This document shows positions 1-8,551 of a DNA stretch of 64,000 nt, piece by piece (position 1 is the first letter of the stretch; the number at the start of each line of letters is the position of its first letter). This DNA is from VSJD01 sp964617825 (GTDB taxonomy: Bacteria; Verrucomicrobiota; Kiritimatiellia; JAAZAB01). The notes under the pieces are model-generated. The model was not told where the DNA came from. It ran no database searches and saw nothing but the letters and a program-made list of their open reading frames with translations. Location of the stretch: positions 1 to 64,000 of the forward strand of contig CAZTWL010000011.1 of NCBI GenBank assembly GCA_964617825.1, in the 5' to 3' direction. Position numbers and translations under genes: made by a program.

Positions 1-150
1 CACGGCGGCGATCGGCGAGGCGTCGCCCAGGCGCATGATGGCGCCTTCGCCGAACTGCTTCTGGATTTGCGCCAACACGCTATTCAGGTCAACCTTGGCG
101 TTCTTGGTATCCTTATCTTCTTCCGATTTGGCGGGTTGCTTGGAAGCCAT
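1..150 (-). CDS. recA: Recombinase RecA, N-terminal part (cut by window edge)
   Basis: The first 50 codons are present and read toward the left edge. They contain the RecA N-terminal signature LAQIQKQFGEGAIMRLGD, the helix and loop that precede the ATPase core. The ATG at 148-150 has GGAGAA six bases upstream, which decides the start. RecA is the DNA strand-exchange protein of homologous recombination and SOS control. The Lys/Glu/Asp-rich leader before the conserved block is longer than in E. coli RecA. The gene follows galE on the same strand after a 148-bp gap. Only the N-terminus is visible, but the match leaves little room for another family. Confidence 0.93.
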   Translation of the reverse strand, partial: MASKQPAKSEEDKDTKNAKVDLNSVLAQIQKQFGEGAIMRLGDASPIAAV

Positions 151-298
151 GAGTTTCTCCTTGCTGATTGCGTGCGTTGGTTGATTTCGCGACGAAATTA
201 AAAATGGGAAAATGAAATCCGGCCAGCGGCCGCGGCGCCAAGTCCCGTTCCGGCTGATTTCCGATTTCTAATTTCAAATTTCCGACCGCGTCCGCCGG

Positions 299-1267
299 TC
301 ATTTCCCGTATCCATGCGGGTGAGCGCGATGCCAATCCCAGGCGGTGCGGATGATTTCTTCAAGACCGTAGGCCGGTTTCCAGCCGAGGACGCGTTCGGC
401 CTTGGCGGCGGCGGCCACAAGGCGGGCGGGGTCACCCGGCCGGCGCGGGCTCATTTTGACGGGGATGGCATGGCCGGTTACCCGGCGGGCCATCTCCACC
501 ACCTGCTGCACGGAATAGCCGTTGCCAGTGCCCAGGTTGACGGCGCCGGTAAAATCCTTGACCAGCGCCAGGCAATGCGCCTGGGCCAGGTCGGCAATGT
601 GAATGTAGTCGCGGATGCAGGTTCCATCGGGTGTATCGTAATCGTCGCCGAATACGCTCACCGCCGGCATCTGACCGAGGGCCACCTTCAAGATATTGGG
701 AATCAGATGCGATTCCGGATCATGGTCCTCGCCGAATTTCACCGAGGCGCCACAGGCGTTGAAATAGCGCAGGAAAACCGTTTGGAAGCCGTGCAAGCGC
801 TGATACCACCCCAGAACTTTTTCGAACAAGAGCTTCGATTCGCCGTACGGGTTGGTGGGCGCCTGGGGCGTATCCTCCGTGATCGGCGAACGGTCGGGCT
901 GGCCATAGGTGGCGCAGGTGGAGGAAAACACGATCCGGCGCGTGCCGGCCTTCAGCATGGCCTCGGCCAAGTTGATGCCGCCGCGCAGGTTGTTGCCGAA
1001 ATAATATTCGGGATGCTCCATGGATTCGCCCACCAGCGCGTAGGCCGCAAAGTGGACGACGGCTTCCGGGCGGGTTTGCAGCATGGCGCGCTCGATGGCC
1101 GCGCAGTCGCGCAAATCGCCGGCGATGAACTGGGCTCGCGGGTCCAGGGCCTCGCGGTGACCGCGCTCCAGATTGTCGAACACGGTCACGGTGTGGCCGT
1201 CATCGAGAAGTCTTTCGGCCGTGACGCTGCCGATATAACCTGCCCCGCCTGTAACCAGGATTTTCAT
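299..1267 (-). CDS. galE: UDP-glucose 4-epimerase
   Basis: A 322-aa short-chain dehydrogenase/reductase of the extended type. The NAD-binding motif GGAGYIG is at residues 7-13, the catalytic YGESK (YxxxK) is near residue 140, and RYFNACGA and the C-terminal GWKP block typical of GalE follow. It interconverts UDP-glucose and UDP-galactose in the cytosol, supplying sugar nucleotides for cell-surface polymers. The length is slightly shorter than the usual 330-340 aa but all core motifs are present. It starts 18 bp after the tsf stop on the same strand, so it is probably co-transcribed with the translation genes. A related UDP-sugar epimerase cannot be fully excluded. Confidence 0.93.
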   Translation of the reverse strand: MKILVTGGAGYIGSVTAERLLDDGHTVTVFDNLERGHREALDPRAQFIAGDLRDCAAIERAMLQTRPEAVVHFAAYALVGESMEHPEYYFGNNLRGGINLAEAMLKAGTRRIVFSSTCATYGQPDRSPITEDTPQAPTNPYGESKLLFEKVLGWYQRLHGFQTVFLRYFNACGASVKFGEDHDPESHLIPNILKVALGQMPAVSVFGDDYDTPDGTCIRDYIHIADLAQAHCLALVKDFTGAVNLGTGNGYSVQQVVEMARRVTGHAIPVKMSPRRPGDPARLVAAAAKAERVLGWKPAYGLEEIIRTAWDWHRAHPHGYGK

Positions 1268-1285
1268 GTCGCATCAATGCTGGGT

Positions 1286-2128
1286 TCAGATCGCCTCGCC
1301 AAGCTGGAAGCGGGCGTAGCGCCGCACGGTCAGGGTGTCGCCGACGAGGGCGCCCTTTTCCTTGAGCAGGGCGGTAATGGATTTGGTCGGGTCTTTGATG
1401 AACGCCTGGTCGACCAGGCATTCCTGCTCGTAATATTTTTTCATCTTGCCGTCGACGATCTTGTCGATTATGGCGGCGGGCTTGCCCTTGACCTGCTTGG
1501 CGCAGATGTCGCGCTCGGCGGCGATGACTTCGGCCGGGACGCAGCTGCTGTTCAGGAACCGCGGATTGGAAGCGGCGACCTGCAGGCACAGATCCTTGAT
1601 CGTTTCCAGGAAGACCGGGTTGGTCGTGGTCGCCTGCTTTTCGCAGCCTGCTTCCAGCAGGACGCCGATCGTGCTGCCGTGATGGATATAGCTCGTAACG
1701 AGGCCCGTGCCCTGCAAGGCATAGCGGAGCGAACGCCGCGCGATGATGTTTTCGCCCGTTTCGGCGATCTTGGCCGTGACTTCGGCCTTGGCATCTTCGG
1801 CCAGGTTGATCTCCTTGGCGGCGGCTTTTTCCGCCAGGGCCTGCGTAAAGGTTCTGAACCCCGGGCTCTTTGCCGCAAAATCGGTTTCGCAATTCACCTC
1901 GATCAGGCTGCCCGCCCGGCCGTTGTCGATAATTGCCGAGGCGATCAGGCCCTGGTTGGCCGCCCGCGTGGCTTTCTTGGCCGCGATGGCGACGCCGCGC
2001 TCGCGCAGGATCTTGATGGCCGCGGCCTTATCGCCCTTGGTTTCGACCAGAGCCCGCTTGCATTCCATCATGCCCACGTTGGTTTCTTCGCGCAATTCCT
2101 TGACCAATGCCGCTGAAATTTCCGTCAT
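1286..2128 (-). CDS. tsf: Translation elongation factor Ts
   Basis: A 280-aa protein beginning MTEISAALVKELREETNVGM, the conserved EF-Ts N-terminal UBA-like domain, followed by CKRALVETKGDKAAAIKILRERG and the core dimerisation domain (around NCETDFAA). EF-Ts regenerates EF-Tu-GTP by nucleotide exchange. The open frame extends about 100 codons further upstream, but the ATG at 2126-2128 fits the family N-terminus and has AAGGAA about 9 bases upstream, so it was chosen. tsf normally follows rpsB directly; here a Gfo/Idh/MocA oxidoreductase gene lies between them on the same strand. Confidence 0.95.
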   Translation of the reverse strand: MTEISAALVKELREETNVGMMECKRALVETKGDKAAAIKILRERGVAIAAKKATRAANQGLIASAIIDNGRAGSLIEVNCETDFAAKSPGFRTFTQALAEKAAAKEINLAEDAKAEVTAKIAETGENIIARRSLRYALQGTGLVTSYIHHGSTIGVLLEAGCEKQATTTNPVFLETIKDLCLQVAASNPRFLNSSCVPAEVIAAERDICAKQVKGKPAAIIDKIVDGKMKKYYEQECLVDQAFIKDPTKSITALLKEKGALVGDTLTVRRYARFQLGEAI

Positions 2129-2193
2129 ATCGTGCGTTCCTTCCGCTCGGTTTGTTGCTTGGCACTCGGCGTTTTTCCTGCCGCCATCGCGTT

Positions 2194-3315
2194 TTATTTT
2201 TCGATTTCGCCGGATACGAGTCCGACTGGCAGCGGAACGGGCCTTGTGCAGGTTGTCTTGAGGGTGACTTTTTCGTTGAGCTTGCTCGACTTGTCGAACG
2301 AAAGCATAATTTCCAGGACGTGATTGGCAAGCTCGCCGTTGCAGCGGTGCGGACGCCCGGAGCGCATGGCCAGGGCCATGTCGGCCGCGCCGATGCTCCG
2401 GCTGTTCTGCGTATAAATGTGCGAAAGCGGAACCTCGCGCCATTGATCGTAGCCCCGGCGGAAAATCTTGACGGTCCCGCCAAAGCCGTTGGGATCGGGA
2501 ACCTGCATGGTGCCCTCGTCGCCATAAACTTCGATGGGCTGGTGGCTGTGGGCGAATGCCTCGAAGCTGGCAATCACCGTGGCGATGACGCCGTTCTTGA
2601 ACTCGATCACGCCCGTCAGGTGCGTGGTGACGTTGACCGGGTATTTACCGAAAGGCTGATACTTGTCCTTGTAAGCTTCGCTTACTTCCGCGCCGAGCGT
2701 GCGAAATTCGGAACCCTTGATGGTCTTGGCGATAACGCTTTTTGCCGGACCGAAAAGGTTGACGAGCGCCGTGATATAATAGGGGCCAAGGTCGAGCATC
2801 GGGCCGGCGCCGTAATCGTAGAAAAACGGAGCATGTCCCCACTTTTCGGGGCCGCGCCCCATGACAATGGCGGTGGCGCTGATCGGCTTGCCGATCCAGC
2901 CGTCGTCCAGGAGCTTGCGGCAGGTCTGCTGTCCGCCGCCCAGGAAAGTATCGGGGGCGCAACCTACGCGGAGTCCTTTTTCCTTGGCAAGGGCGATGAC
3001 TTTCTGGGCATCCGCCTCATCGACGCCGAAGGGCTTTTCCGAATGAACGTTTTTGCCGGCATTGAGCGCATCGATATCGATTTTGGAGTGAACTTGCGGC
3101 GGCGTAAGGTTAAGCACGATGTCAATTTCGGGCATAGCGAGCAGCTCGGCGTTGCTCATGGCCTTGAGCCCGTACTTCTCCGCTTTCGCCTTGGCGCGGT
3201 CCGCATAGATGTCGGCGCAGGCCACGACTTCGATCATATTAAAGGTCTTGGCGGCATTGAAGTAACAATCGCTGATCATGCCGCAGCCAATAATGCCAAG
3301 TTTCGTCTTTTGCAT
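2194..3315 (-). CDS. Gfo/Idh/MocA family oxidoreductase
   Basis: A 373-aa NAD(P)-dependent dehydrogenase. The N-terminus KLGIIGCGMISDCYF is the Rossmann nucleotide-binding fold, followed by the family motif HSEKPFGVDEADAQ (EKP, near residue 95) and a C-terminal alpha/beta domain with conserved Gly/Asp positions (LDLGPYYI). Members oxidise or isomerise sugars, inositols and sugar-linked substrates; the substrate cannot be read here. The ATG at 3313-3315 was chosen because GGAGGA lies about 9 bases upstream and the fold begins immediately after. The gene sits between rpsB and tsf (56 and 65 bp gaps), an unusual place for a metabolic enzyme. Family call firm, function open. Confidence 0.9.
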   Translation of the reverse strand: MQKTKLGIIGCGMISDCYFNAAKTFNMIEVVACADIYADRAKAKAEKYGLKAMSNAELLAMPEIDIVLNLTPPQVHSKIDIDALNAGKNVHSEKPFGVDEADAQKVIALAKEKGLRVGCAPDTFLGGGQQTCRKLLDDGWIGKPISATAIVMGRGPEKWGHAPFFYDYGAGPMLDLGPYYITALVNLFGPAKSVIAKTIKGSEFRTLGAEVSEAYKDKYQPFGKYPVNVTTHLTGVIEFKNGVIATVIASFEAFAHSHQPIEVYGDEGTMQVPDPNGFGGTVKIFRRGYDQWREVPLSHIYTQNSRSIGAADMALAMRSGRPHRCNGELANHVLEIMLSFDKSSKLNEKVTLKTTCTRPVPLPVGLVSGEIEK

Positions 3316-3371
3316 TTTGAAATATCCTCCATCAGATCGTTTATTACCGCAAACTCGCGAAAACTGCGTTA

Positions 3372-4316
3372 TCAAGCCGGTGCGCCGGCCTCGGCTTTGG
3401 TATCCGGCTTCTCGGCGGCTTCTTCCTTGGCGGCGGCATCCTTGCCTGCCGCGGCCGCATCCCGGCCACGTGTTGTCCGTCCCGAATCCCGGCGCGGGCG
3501 CGAGCGGCGATCGTCGCTTCGTTCTTTGCGGGCCCGTGGGCGCGGAGTTTCCGCCGGGCGTTCCTTGGCGGCGGCTTCGGCGGCAGCCTTTTCCTGGGCG
3601 CGCACTGCGGCGAAGTCGGTTTCGGCCTTGGTGATGGCGTCGGCGATGACGCCGATAATCAGCTTGATCGCGCGGGTCGAGTCGTCATTGCCGGGAATGG
3701 GGTGCTGGATCGGATCGGGATCGGTGTTCGTATCCACGATGGCGATCACGGGAATGCCCATGCGGTTGGCTTCCCGGACGGCGATGGCTTCGCGGTTGAC
3801 GTCCACGACCATGAGCGCGCCCGGCATGCCTTTCAGATTGGCGATACCGCTCAGGTTGCGCTCGAGGCGGGCCTGTTCGTGCCGCAGGCGGGAGGCTTCC
3901 TTCTGGGGCATGGCGGCCAGGGATCCGTTTGTATCGAGCTCCTGGATCTTGCGCATGCGCTGCACGCTGCTGGCGATGTTCTGGTTATTGGTGAGCATGC
4001 CGCCCAGCCAGCGGCTGACTATATAATGGTGACCACAGCGGGTGGCGGCTTCCTTGATGATCTCCTGGGCGGCTTTCTTGGTGCCCACGAAGAGGATGCC
4101 CTTGCCGCGGGCGACAGTGTCATACACAAAGCGCTGGGCTTCGCGCAGCTGGGCAAGGCTCTTTGCCAGGTCGATGATGTAAATTCCGCCGCGCTTGGCG
4201 AAAATGAAGCGCTTCATCTTCGGGTTCCACCGTTTGCTTTGGTGGCCGAAGTGCAGGCCGGCAGTCAAGAGATCGTTGACGGTTACAGTTAGAGACAGTT
4301 CGTTTGTATCGGCCAC
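3372..4316 (-). CDS. rpsB: 30S ribosomal protein S2
   Basis: A 314-aa S2 protein. Conserved blocks include LLTAGLHFGHQSKRWNPKMK near the start, FAKRGGIYIIDLAKS, FVGTKKAAQ, RWLGGMLTN and the C-terminal core PVIAIVDTNTDPD. S2 binds the 30S subunit near the mRNA exit. From about residue 235 a long Ala/Glu/Lys/Arg-rich tail replaces the usual short end. Translation most likely starts at GTG 4314-4316, preceded by AAGGAGG with a short 4-base spacer; the frame continues upstream without a family-like sequence. It heads the rpsB-oxidoreductase-tsf-galE run and has a hairpin-rich leader. Confidence 0.94.
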   Translation of the reverse strand: MADTNELSLTVTVNDLLTAGLHFGHQSKRWNPKMKRFIFAKRGGIYIIDLAKSLAQLREAQRFVYDTVARGKGILFVGTKKAAQEIIKEAATRCGHHYIVSRWLGGMLTNNQNIASSVQRMRKIQELDTNGSLAAMPQKEASRLRHEQARLERNLSGIANLKGMPGALMVVDVNREAIAVREANRMGIPVIAIVDTNTDPDPIQHPIPGNDDSTRAIKLIIGVIADAITKAETDFAAVRAQEKAAAEAAAKERPAETPRPRARKERSDDRRSRPRRDSGRTTRGRDAAAAGKDAAAKEEAAEKPDTKAEAGAPA

Positions 4317-4373
4317 AGGTCCTCCTTGTTGGTCCCGAGCTTGTTTAGCATCGGAACAATCCGCTTTGGTTCT

Positions 4374-4422
4374 CCCCCGTGGCACGGGGGAACACTCGCT
4401 TCCGTCCCAATCCGGTTGGGAC
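4374..4422 (-). promoter_or_regulatory. rpsB leader with two hairpins
   Basis: Two perfect stems lie in the 5' leader of rpsB: CCCCCG/CGGGGG at 4374-4390 and GTCCCAA/TTGGGAC at 4404-4422. They end about 58 bases before the GTG start and just after the predicted transcription start. Many bacteria control rpsB-tsf by S2 binding to the leader; that these stems do so is inference from position only. Confidence 0.4.
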
Positions 4423-4435
4423 TTGTTGAGCGGGC

Positions 4436-4463
4436 AACATAGCAAATCCCTTTCTGAACGCAA
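4436..4463 (-). promoter_or_regulatory. Candidate sigma70-type promoter of rpsB
   Basis: Reading the minus strand, TTGCGT (4458-4463) and TATGTT (4436-4441) are 16 bases apart, with the leader hairpins directly downstream. Motif match and position only. Confidence 0.45.
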
Positions 4464-4579
4464 GCGGAAAAAATCGGGCCGGTTTTGGAACAACGCGGTT
4501 TTTGGGGCGATCTAAGCTTGCAGCCGGCGGAACACCTGCTATTCTTCGACTTTCGCTGGAATAATAGTCGACGGGAAAT

Positions 4580-4615
4580 ATGACGAAGACCTGTCGATAT
4601 TGGCGCGATCAATGA
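4580..4615 (+). other. Possible 11-codon upstream ORF overlapping the nagA-like start
   Basis: An ATG at 4580 opens an 11-codon frame (MTKTCRYWRDQ) whose TGA at 4613-4615 overlaps the ATG at 4612 of the following gene in an ATGA arrangement. The main gene has no convincing ribosome binding site of its own, so translational coupling through this mini-frame is possible. It may equally be chance. Confidence 0.22.
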
Positions 4616-5808
4616 ACCTTAAAAACCAAAGTTTGCTGGTGCGCAACGGACGGGTGTTGTTGAGCGACGGGAGCCTGGCGCAGACTTCCGTAACGATCCG
4701 GAACGGCCGCATAGCCGCCATCGGCGGCGAGCCGGCCGCCGGCGCCTGCATCGATGCCCAAGGCGGCTACGTGCTGCCGGGCTTGATCGACATTCATACC
4801 CATGGGCTTGGGGAGGATTCGGCCATCGGGTCATTGCCGAGCTATGCCGCGCGCGAGGCCGCTGCCGGGGCCACCACCTTTTTCCCGACCCTGTTCGGTC
4901 CGCCCGACGAGACCTGCGCCCACCTCCAGCGCCATTTGCGTGAAACCGATGGCTTGCGCCTGACGCCACAGGTGGGCGGATTCAGGCTGGAATCTCCCTA
5001 CCTGGCCGACGCCAGCGCCGGGCTGCCGCGCGATTGCGCGCCGATTTCCGATGCGCTGACCGAACGGCTGTTGCAGGCAGGGCAGGGACATATCCGCATC
5101 TGGGATCTTTCCCCGGAATTGCCCGGTGCGGTTGCGGCGATTAGTGAGCTAAGCCGGCGGGGCTTGGTCTGCAGTCTGGCGCACACGGCGGCCACGATCG
5201 ACCAGGCGCGCGCGGCCGTTGACGCCGGCGCGCGTCTGGTGACCCATCTTTTCGACGTTTTTCCCATGCCGGTTATGACGGAATTGGGCGTCATTCCGGC
5301 CGGGTTGACCGATTACCTGCTGCTGGAAGACCGGGTGGTGTGCGAAATCATTCCCGACGGCACGCATGTTCCGCCCCTGCTTGTCGAAAAAACTTTTCGC
5401 TGCAAACCGGCGGACGGATTGGTCTTTATAACCGACAGCAACTACGGGTCCGGCCTGCCGCCCGGCGAATACGATCTGCCCCAGGCCTGGGGTAAAGTCA
5501 AAATCACAAGCCCTTACGACGGCATCCGGCTCATTGAGCGGGACATGGAACTGGCTTCGAGCGCCCTGGCGCCCGCGGATGCTTTCCGCAGTGCAGTTCA
5601 GCGTTTCGGCAAGGATTTAGCCACCGCCAGCCGCGTGTGCTCGCGCAGTCCGGCCCGGCTATTGGGGTTGAATAAAGGCGAAATCGCCATCGGGCGAGAC
5701 GGGGATATCGTTATTTTGGATGCCGCGCTGCAAGTGCAAACGACCATTGCCGGCGGAGATGTCGTTTACCAGGCGGGACAGGCAAAGAAACCGGACCTTG
5801 TCCGCTAA
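4612..5808 (+). CDS. NagA-like amidohydrolase (N-acetylglucosamine-6-phosphate deacetylase family)
   Basis: A 398-aa amidohydrolase-fold protein. An N-terminal beta-sandwich strand (LLVRNGRVLLSDGS) leads into the metal motif GLIDIHTHG (HxH near residue 62). The FFPTLFG block, ESPYL where NagA has EGPF, HTAAT, HLFDVFPMP (NagA HLFNAM), IPDGTHV and TDSN in place of TDA complete the order expected for NagA. NagA removes acetate from GlcNAc-6-phosphate in amino-sugar recycling. Several substrate-site motifs are altered, so another N-acyl sugar or a related deacetylase is possible. A TTG at 4600 would add four codons; ATG 4612 is preferred. It is divergent from rpsB. Confidence 0.72.
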   Translation: MNLKNQSLLVRNGRVLLSDGSLAQTSVTIRNGRIAAIGGEPAAGACIDAQGGYVLPGLIDIHTHGLGEDSAIGSLPSYAAREAAAGATTFFPTLFGPPDETCAHLQRHLRETDGLRLTPQVGGFRLESPYLADASAGLPRDCAPISDALTERLLQAGQGHIRIWDLSPELPGAVAAISELSRRGLVCSLAHTAATIDQARAAVDAGARLVTHLFDVFPMPVMTELGVIPAGLTDYLLLEDRVVCEIIPDGTHVPPLLVEKTFRCKPADGLVFITDSNYGSGLPPGEYDLPQAWGKVKITSPYDGIRLIERDMELASSALAPADAFRSAVQRFGKDLATASRVCSRSPARLLGLNKGEIAIGRDGDIVILDAALQVQTTIAGGDVVYQAGQAKKPDLVR

Positions 5809-5938
5809 CCATGTGGAATGACCTTGGAAAAATTTTGTAAAACGAGCGTTTCTTTTGCGCCTGTTTGTTGGCGACTTTTAAACGGAGGGGATTAGTTTGT
5901 GGCCGCAGTCTTTCACAAGATGATAGGAGTCAAACACT

Positions 5939-7285
5939 ATGAATTACTATGATGTTTTTCCGCGCATGGTTCCGGCCGATGCAGTTTCCGAGATCAGGAT
6001 TCATCCCCGTTTCGAACATGCGGCTTTCCCGCTGCCGGAACTTATGAGCGTGTTCTGCAATCCCTTCGACGGCCTTGCCAGGGACGGCGCCTACGCCCAT
6101 TATTCATGGAAACTGGACACCCATCCGGCCGACCAGTGGCGTTTGGATGGAGGCGATCTTGTCGTCCGCCATTATTTTGCCGGCGAACAGGAGTACAATA
6201 TCCGGGTGATATTGAAAAAGGCCAACGATCCTAATGCCGTTGTGATGAAGGAATTCCGCGTATACGCTCTCCAAAAAGATCTCTTTGCGCTCCGGCCGTT
6301 CAAGGGCGACTTCCATATTCACACGATGCGGTCCGACGGCTCCGAATGTCCGTGTTATGTGGCGGCGCGATATCGTCAAAAGGGGTTCGATTTTGCCGCG
6401 ATAACCGATCATCGCCAGTATGAGCCTTCGCTGGAGGCGATCGAATGCTGGAAACCGTTCGATCTCGATTTCAAGCTCTATCCGGGCGAAGAGGTGCATG
6501 CCCCGGACAACCCGGTGCACATCGTCAATTTTGGCGGAAAATTCAGTGTCAACGCCCGGTTCCAAAAAGACGAAACGACTTACCGCCGGGAGGTGCAGGC
6601 TATCCTTGAACGCCTGCCGGATAAAAATCCGAAGGTGAACAATTTTGCCGTGGCGGCGTCGGAATGGGTGTTCGACCGGATCCGCGAAGGCGGCGGGCTG
6701 GCGGTTTTCTGTCATCCCTACTGGTATGCTTCCCAATTCGTCATCGACGAGGGGCTGATAAGCGCGATGTTCAAGCGCCGCAAGTTCGATGCCTTCGAAC
6801 TTATCGGCGGATTCTACCGGTACCAGTTCGAATCCAACAATTTCCAGGTTGTGCGCTATTACGAGGAACAGGCCAAGGGCAACAAATTTCCCATTGTCGG
6901 GCTCAGCGATTCGCACGGGACCGATCAGTTCCTGCAGGGGAAGGAATATGCCGGCAGTGCCGACCGCGACCTTTTCGGGTGGTATTATACGATCGCCTTT
7001 GCCCAAACGAACTCCATTGCCGCGATTGTCGATGCCGTGAGGAGCGGCAATTCCGTCGCCGTCTGCGCGCCGACCGGGGATATGCCCAATATTCACGGCA
7101 GTTTCCGCATGGTGAAGTACGCCAGTTTCCTGATGCGCGAATATTTCCCGATGCATGCCATTTACTGCGCCGAGGAGGGTTCCTTGATGCTGGATCATCT
7201 GGCGGGCGAAAAGAAAGCGGCGCAGGCGTTGGCGCTGCTTAACGGGCGAACGGGGGAATATCGGGAAGCGAACTTCAGAAAATGA
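5939..7285 (+). CDS. PHP-domain phosphoesterase-like protein
   Basis: A 448-aa protein with about 110 N-terminal residues of unknown fold, then a PHP domain starting GDFHIHTMRSDGSECP (HxH near residue 127) with TDH, the acidic EEVHAP motif, FCHPYW and a later GLSDSHGTD, which together supply the metal ligands of this superfamily. PHP proteins hydrolyse phosphate esters in nucleotide, histidine or signalling pathways; the substrate here is unknown. AGGAG about 9 bases before ATG 5939 supports the start. Its stop is 4 bp before the next start, so it is coupled with the membrane transporter downstream. Confidence 0.8.
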   Translation: MNYYDVFPRMVPADAVSEIRIHPRFEHAAFPLPELMSVFCNPFDGLARDGAYAHYSWKLDTHPADQWRLDGGDLVVRHYFAGEQEYNIRVILKKANDPNAVVMKEFRVYALQKDLFALRPFKGDFHIHTMRSDGSECPCYVAARYRQKGFDFAAITDHRQYEPSLEAIECWKPFDLDFKLYPGEEVHAPDNPVHIVNFGGKFSVNARFQKDETTYRREVQAILERLPDKNPKVNNFAVAASEWVFDRIREGGGLAVFCHPYWYASQFVIDEGLISAMFKRRKFDAFELIGGFYRYQFESNNFQVVRYYEEQAKGNKFPIVGLSDSHGTDQFLQGKEYAGSADRDLFGWYYTIAFAQTNSIAAIVDAVRSGNSVAVCAPTGDMPNIHGSFRMVKYASFLMREYFPMHAIYCAEEGSLMLDHLAGEKKAAQALALLNGRTGEYREANFRK

Positions 7286-7289
7286 CGCC

Positions 7290-8189
7290 ATGACGCTGAT
7301 AGCTTTTATCCTCGTATTTCTTTCCGTATTTCTGCATGTTGCCTGGAATTTTATCTCGAAAAGTATGCGGCCTTCGCTGGCGTTCTACATGCTCATGTCG
7401 GGCACGTCGGCTTGTATTTTCTTCCCGGTTTTCCTGTTTTCGGATTTGCGCCTGACGGCCTTGCCGCCGGTCTTCTTCTGGCTGTTGCTGGGCAGCGTCG
7501 TGGCCGAGGTGATGTATGTGGCCGGTCTGGCGTATGCCTACCGGAAGAGCGACATCTCGCTCTCGTATCCGCTGGTACGCGCGCTGCCGGTGCTGATGGT
7601 AGCCGCAACAACCTTGATTTTCGGGATCGGCAAGTCTCCCGGAAAAACGGCTTTGCTCGGCATGCTGGTCATTTCCGTCGGCTGTATTTTAATGCCGTTG
7701 AAGAAGTTCAGCGACTTCAGCTTCCGGACCTACTGGAACAAGGTCATCGTCTTCATTCTGCTGGGCGCGCTCGGGACGACGGGTTATACGATTGCCGATA
7801 GCAGCGCGCTGGCCTTGATCAGAAATGTTTTTGCGCGCGAGCGCGCGCTGGATGTGCTCGCTTACCTGTTCCTGATCGAATCCGGCCTGTGCCTTGGGCA
7901 GATGTTTTTTGTCGTGACGCTCAAGGCGGAGCGCGCGGAGTTCAAACGCCTTTTCCTGCGCTCGATCTATCCCTGCCTGGCAGGGGTCTGCGCTTCTTCC
8001 GCGTATGCGCTGGTGTTGCTGGCGATGCGGCATGTCACCAACGTCAGTTACATCCAGGCGTTCCGGCAGATGAGCCTTCCCCTGGGCTTCTTGGCCGGTA
8101 TCTTGATCCTCAAAGAATCCGGCAACCTGCCGAAGACGGTGGGCATGATCCTGATCGTGGCCGGACTGGTTGTCACCTACCTGGGCTGA
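7290..8189 (+). CDS. EamA/DMT-superfamily membrane transporter
   Basis: A 299-aa hydrophobic protein with about ten predicted membrane segments, beginning LIAFILVFLSVFLHVAWNF. The two-fold repeat typical of EamA (drug/metabolite) transporters is visible: a KSDISLSYPLVRALPVLMV block in the first half and a SYIQAFRQMSLPLGFLAG block at the end. Substrate unknown. It lies 4 bp behind the PHP-domain gene, so the two are probably one transcription unit, perhaps linking uptake or export of a metabolite to its hydrolysis; that link is inferred from spacing only. Confidence 0.82.
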   Translation: MTLIAFILVFLSVFLHVAWNFISKSMRPSLAFYMLMSGTSACIFFPVFLFSDLRLTALPPVFFWLLLGSVVAEVMYVAGLAYAYRKSDISLSYPLVRALPVLMVAATTLIFGIGKSPGKTALLGMLVISVGCILMPLKKFSDFSFRTYWNKVIVFILLGALGTTGYTIADSSALALIRNVFARERALDVLAYLFLIESGLCLGQMFFVVTLKAERAEFKRLFLRSIYPCLAGVCASSAYALVLLAMRHVTNVSYIQAFRQMSLPLGFLAGILILKESGNLPKTVGMILIVAGLVVTYLG

Positions 8190-8551
8190 GCGCTGCCCGG
8201 ATATGCCCGCATCCGATCCTCAATTGCGGCCATGCCGCAAATTCCGGTCGCTTTGTTCAATCCATCGGCCTGCGATGACCGGGTTCAATCCTGCTGCACA
8301 ATGCCGGGTTGAGATCAGGCGCGATCCGTTTTGCCCAAAGCGTGGCGCTTGTTCCCCATAGCCGGCAAGCAAGCATGACGCTGCCGTGGGTGCGAGGGGC
8401 AGGCCGCTTGCCGGGTGTTGACGCGTCTGCAGGAACTTGGTATTAACAGCAATAATATAGTTCGGTAATTTGCGGATGAAGTCATCGCCCGATTCAACCC
8501 GCCATTCGACAACCCGCCGGAGGCTCCGGTTGCCAAAAGGAGATTTGAACC
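8190..8551 (+). other. Intergenic stretch before the phosphoketolase gene
   Basis: No convincing gene is seen in these 362 bases. A short hairpin TTGCGGC/GCCGCAA at 8224-8240, with few following T's, may weakly terminate the transporter transcript. The promoter listed separately lies at 8418-8446. Confidence 0.5.
8418..8446 (+). promoter_or_regulatory. Candidate sigma70-type promoter of the phosphoketolase gene
   Basis: TTGACG at 8418-8423 and TATTAA at 8441-8446 with a 17-base spacer, about 105 bases before the phosphoketolase ATG. Motif match only. Confidence 0.5.

Noticed and set aside
314..2116. 600-codon plus-strand open frame over galE and tsf
   Set aside because: It mirrors two clear minus-strand genes in GC-rich DNA and shows no family features of its own.
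2107..4026. 639-codon plus-strand open frame over the oxidoreductase and rpsB
   Set aside because: Antisense shadow of genes with strong conserved motifs; composition is Arg/Ser/Leu-rich and repetitive.
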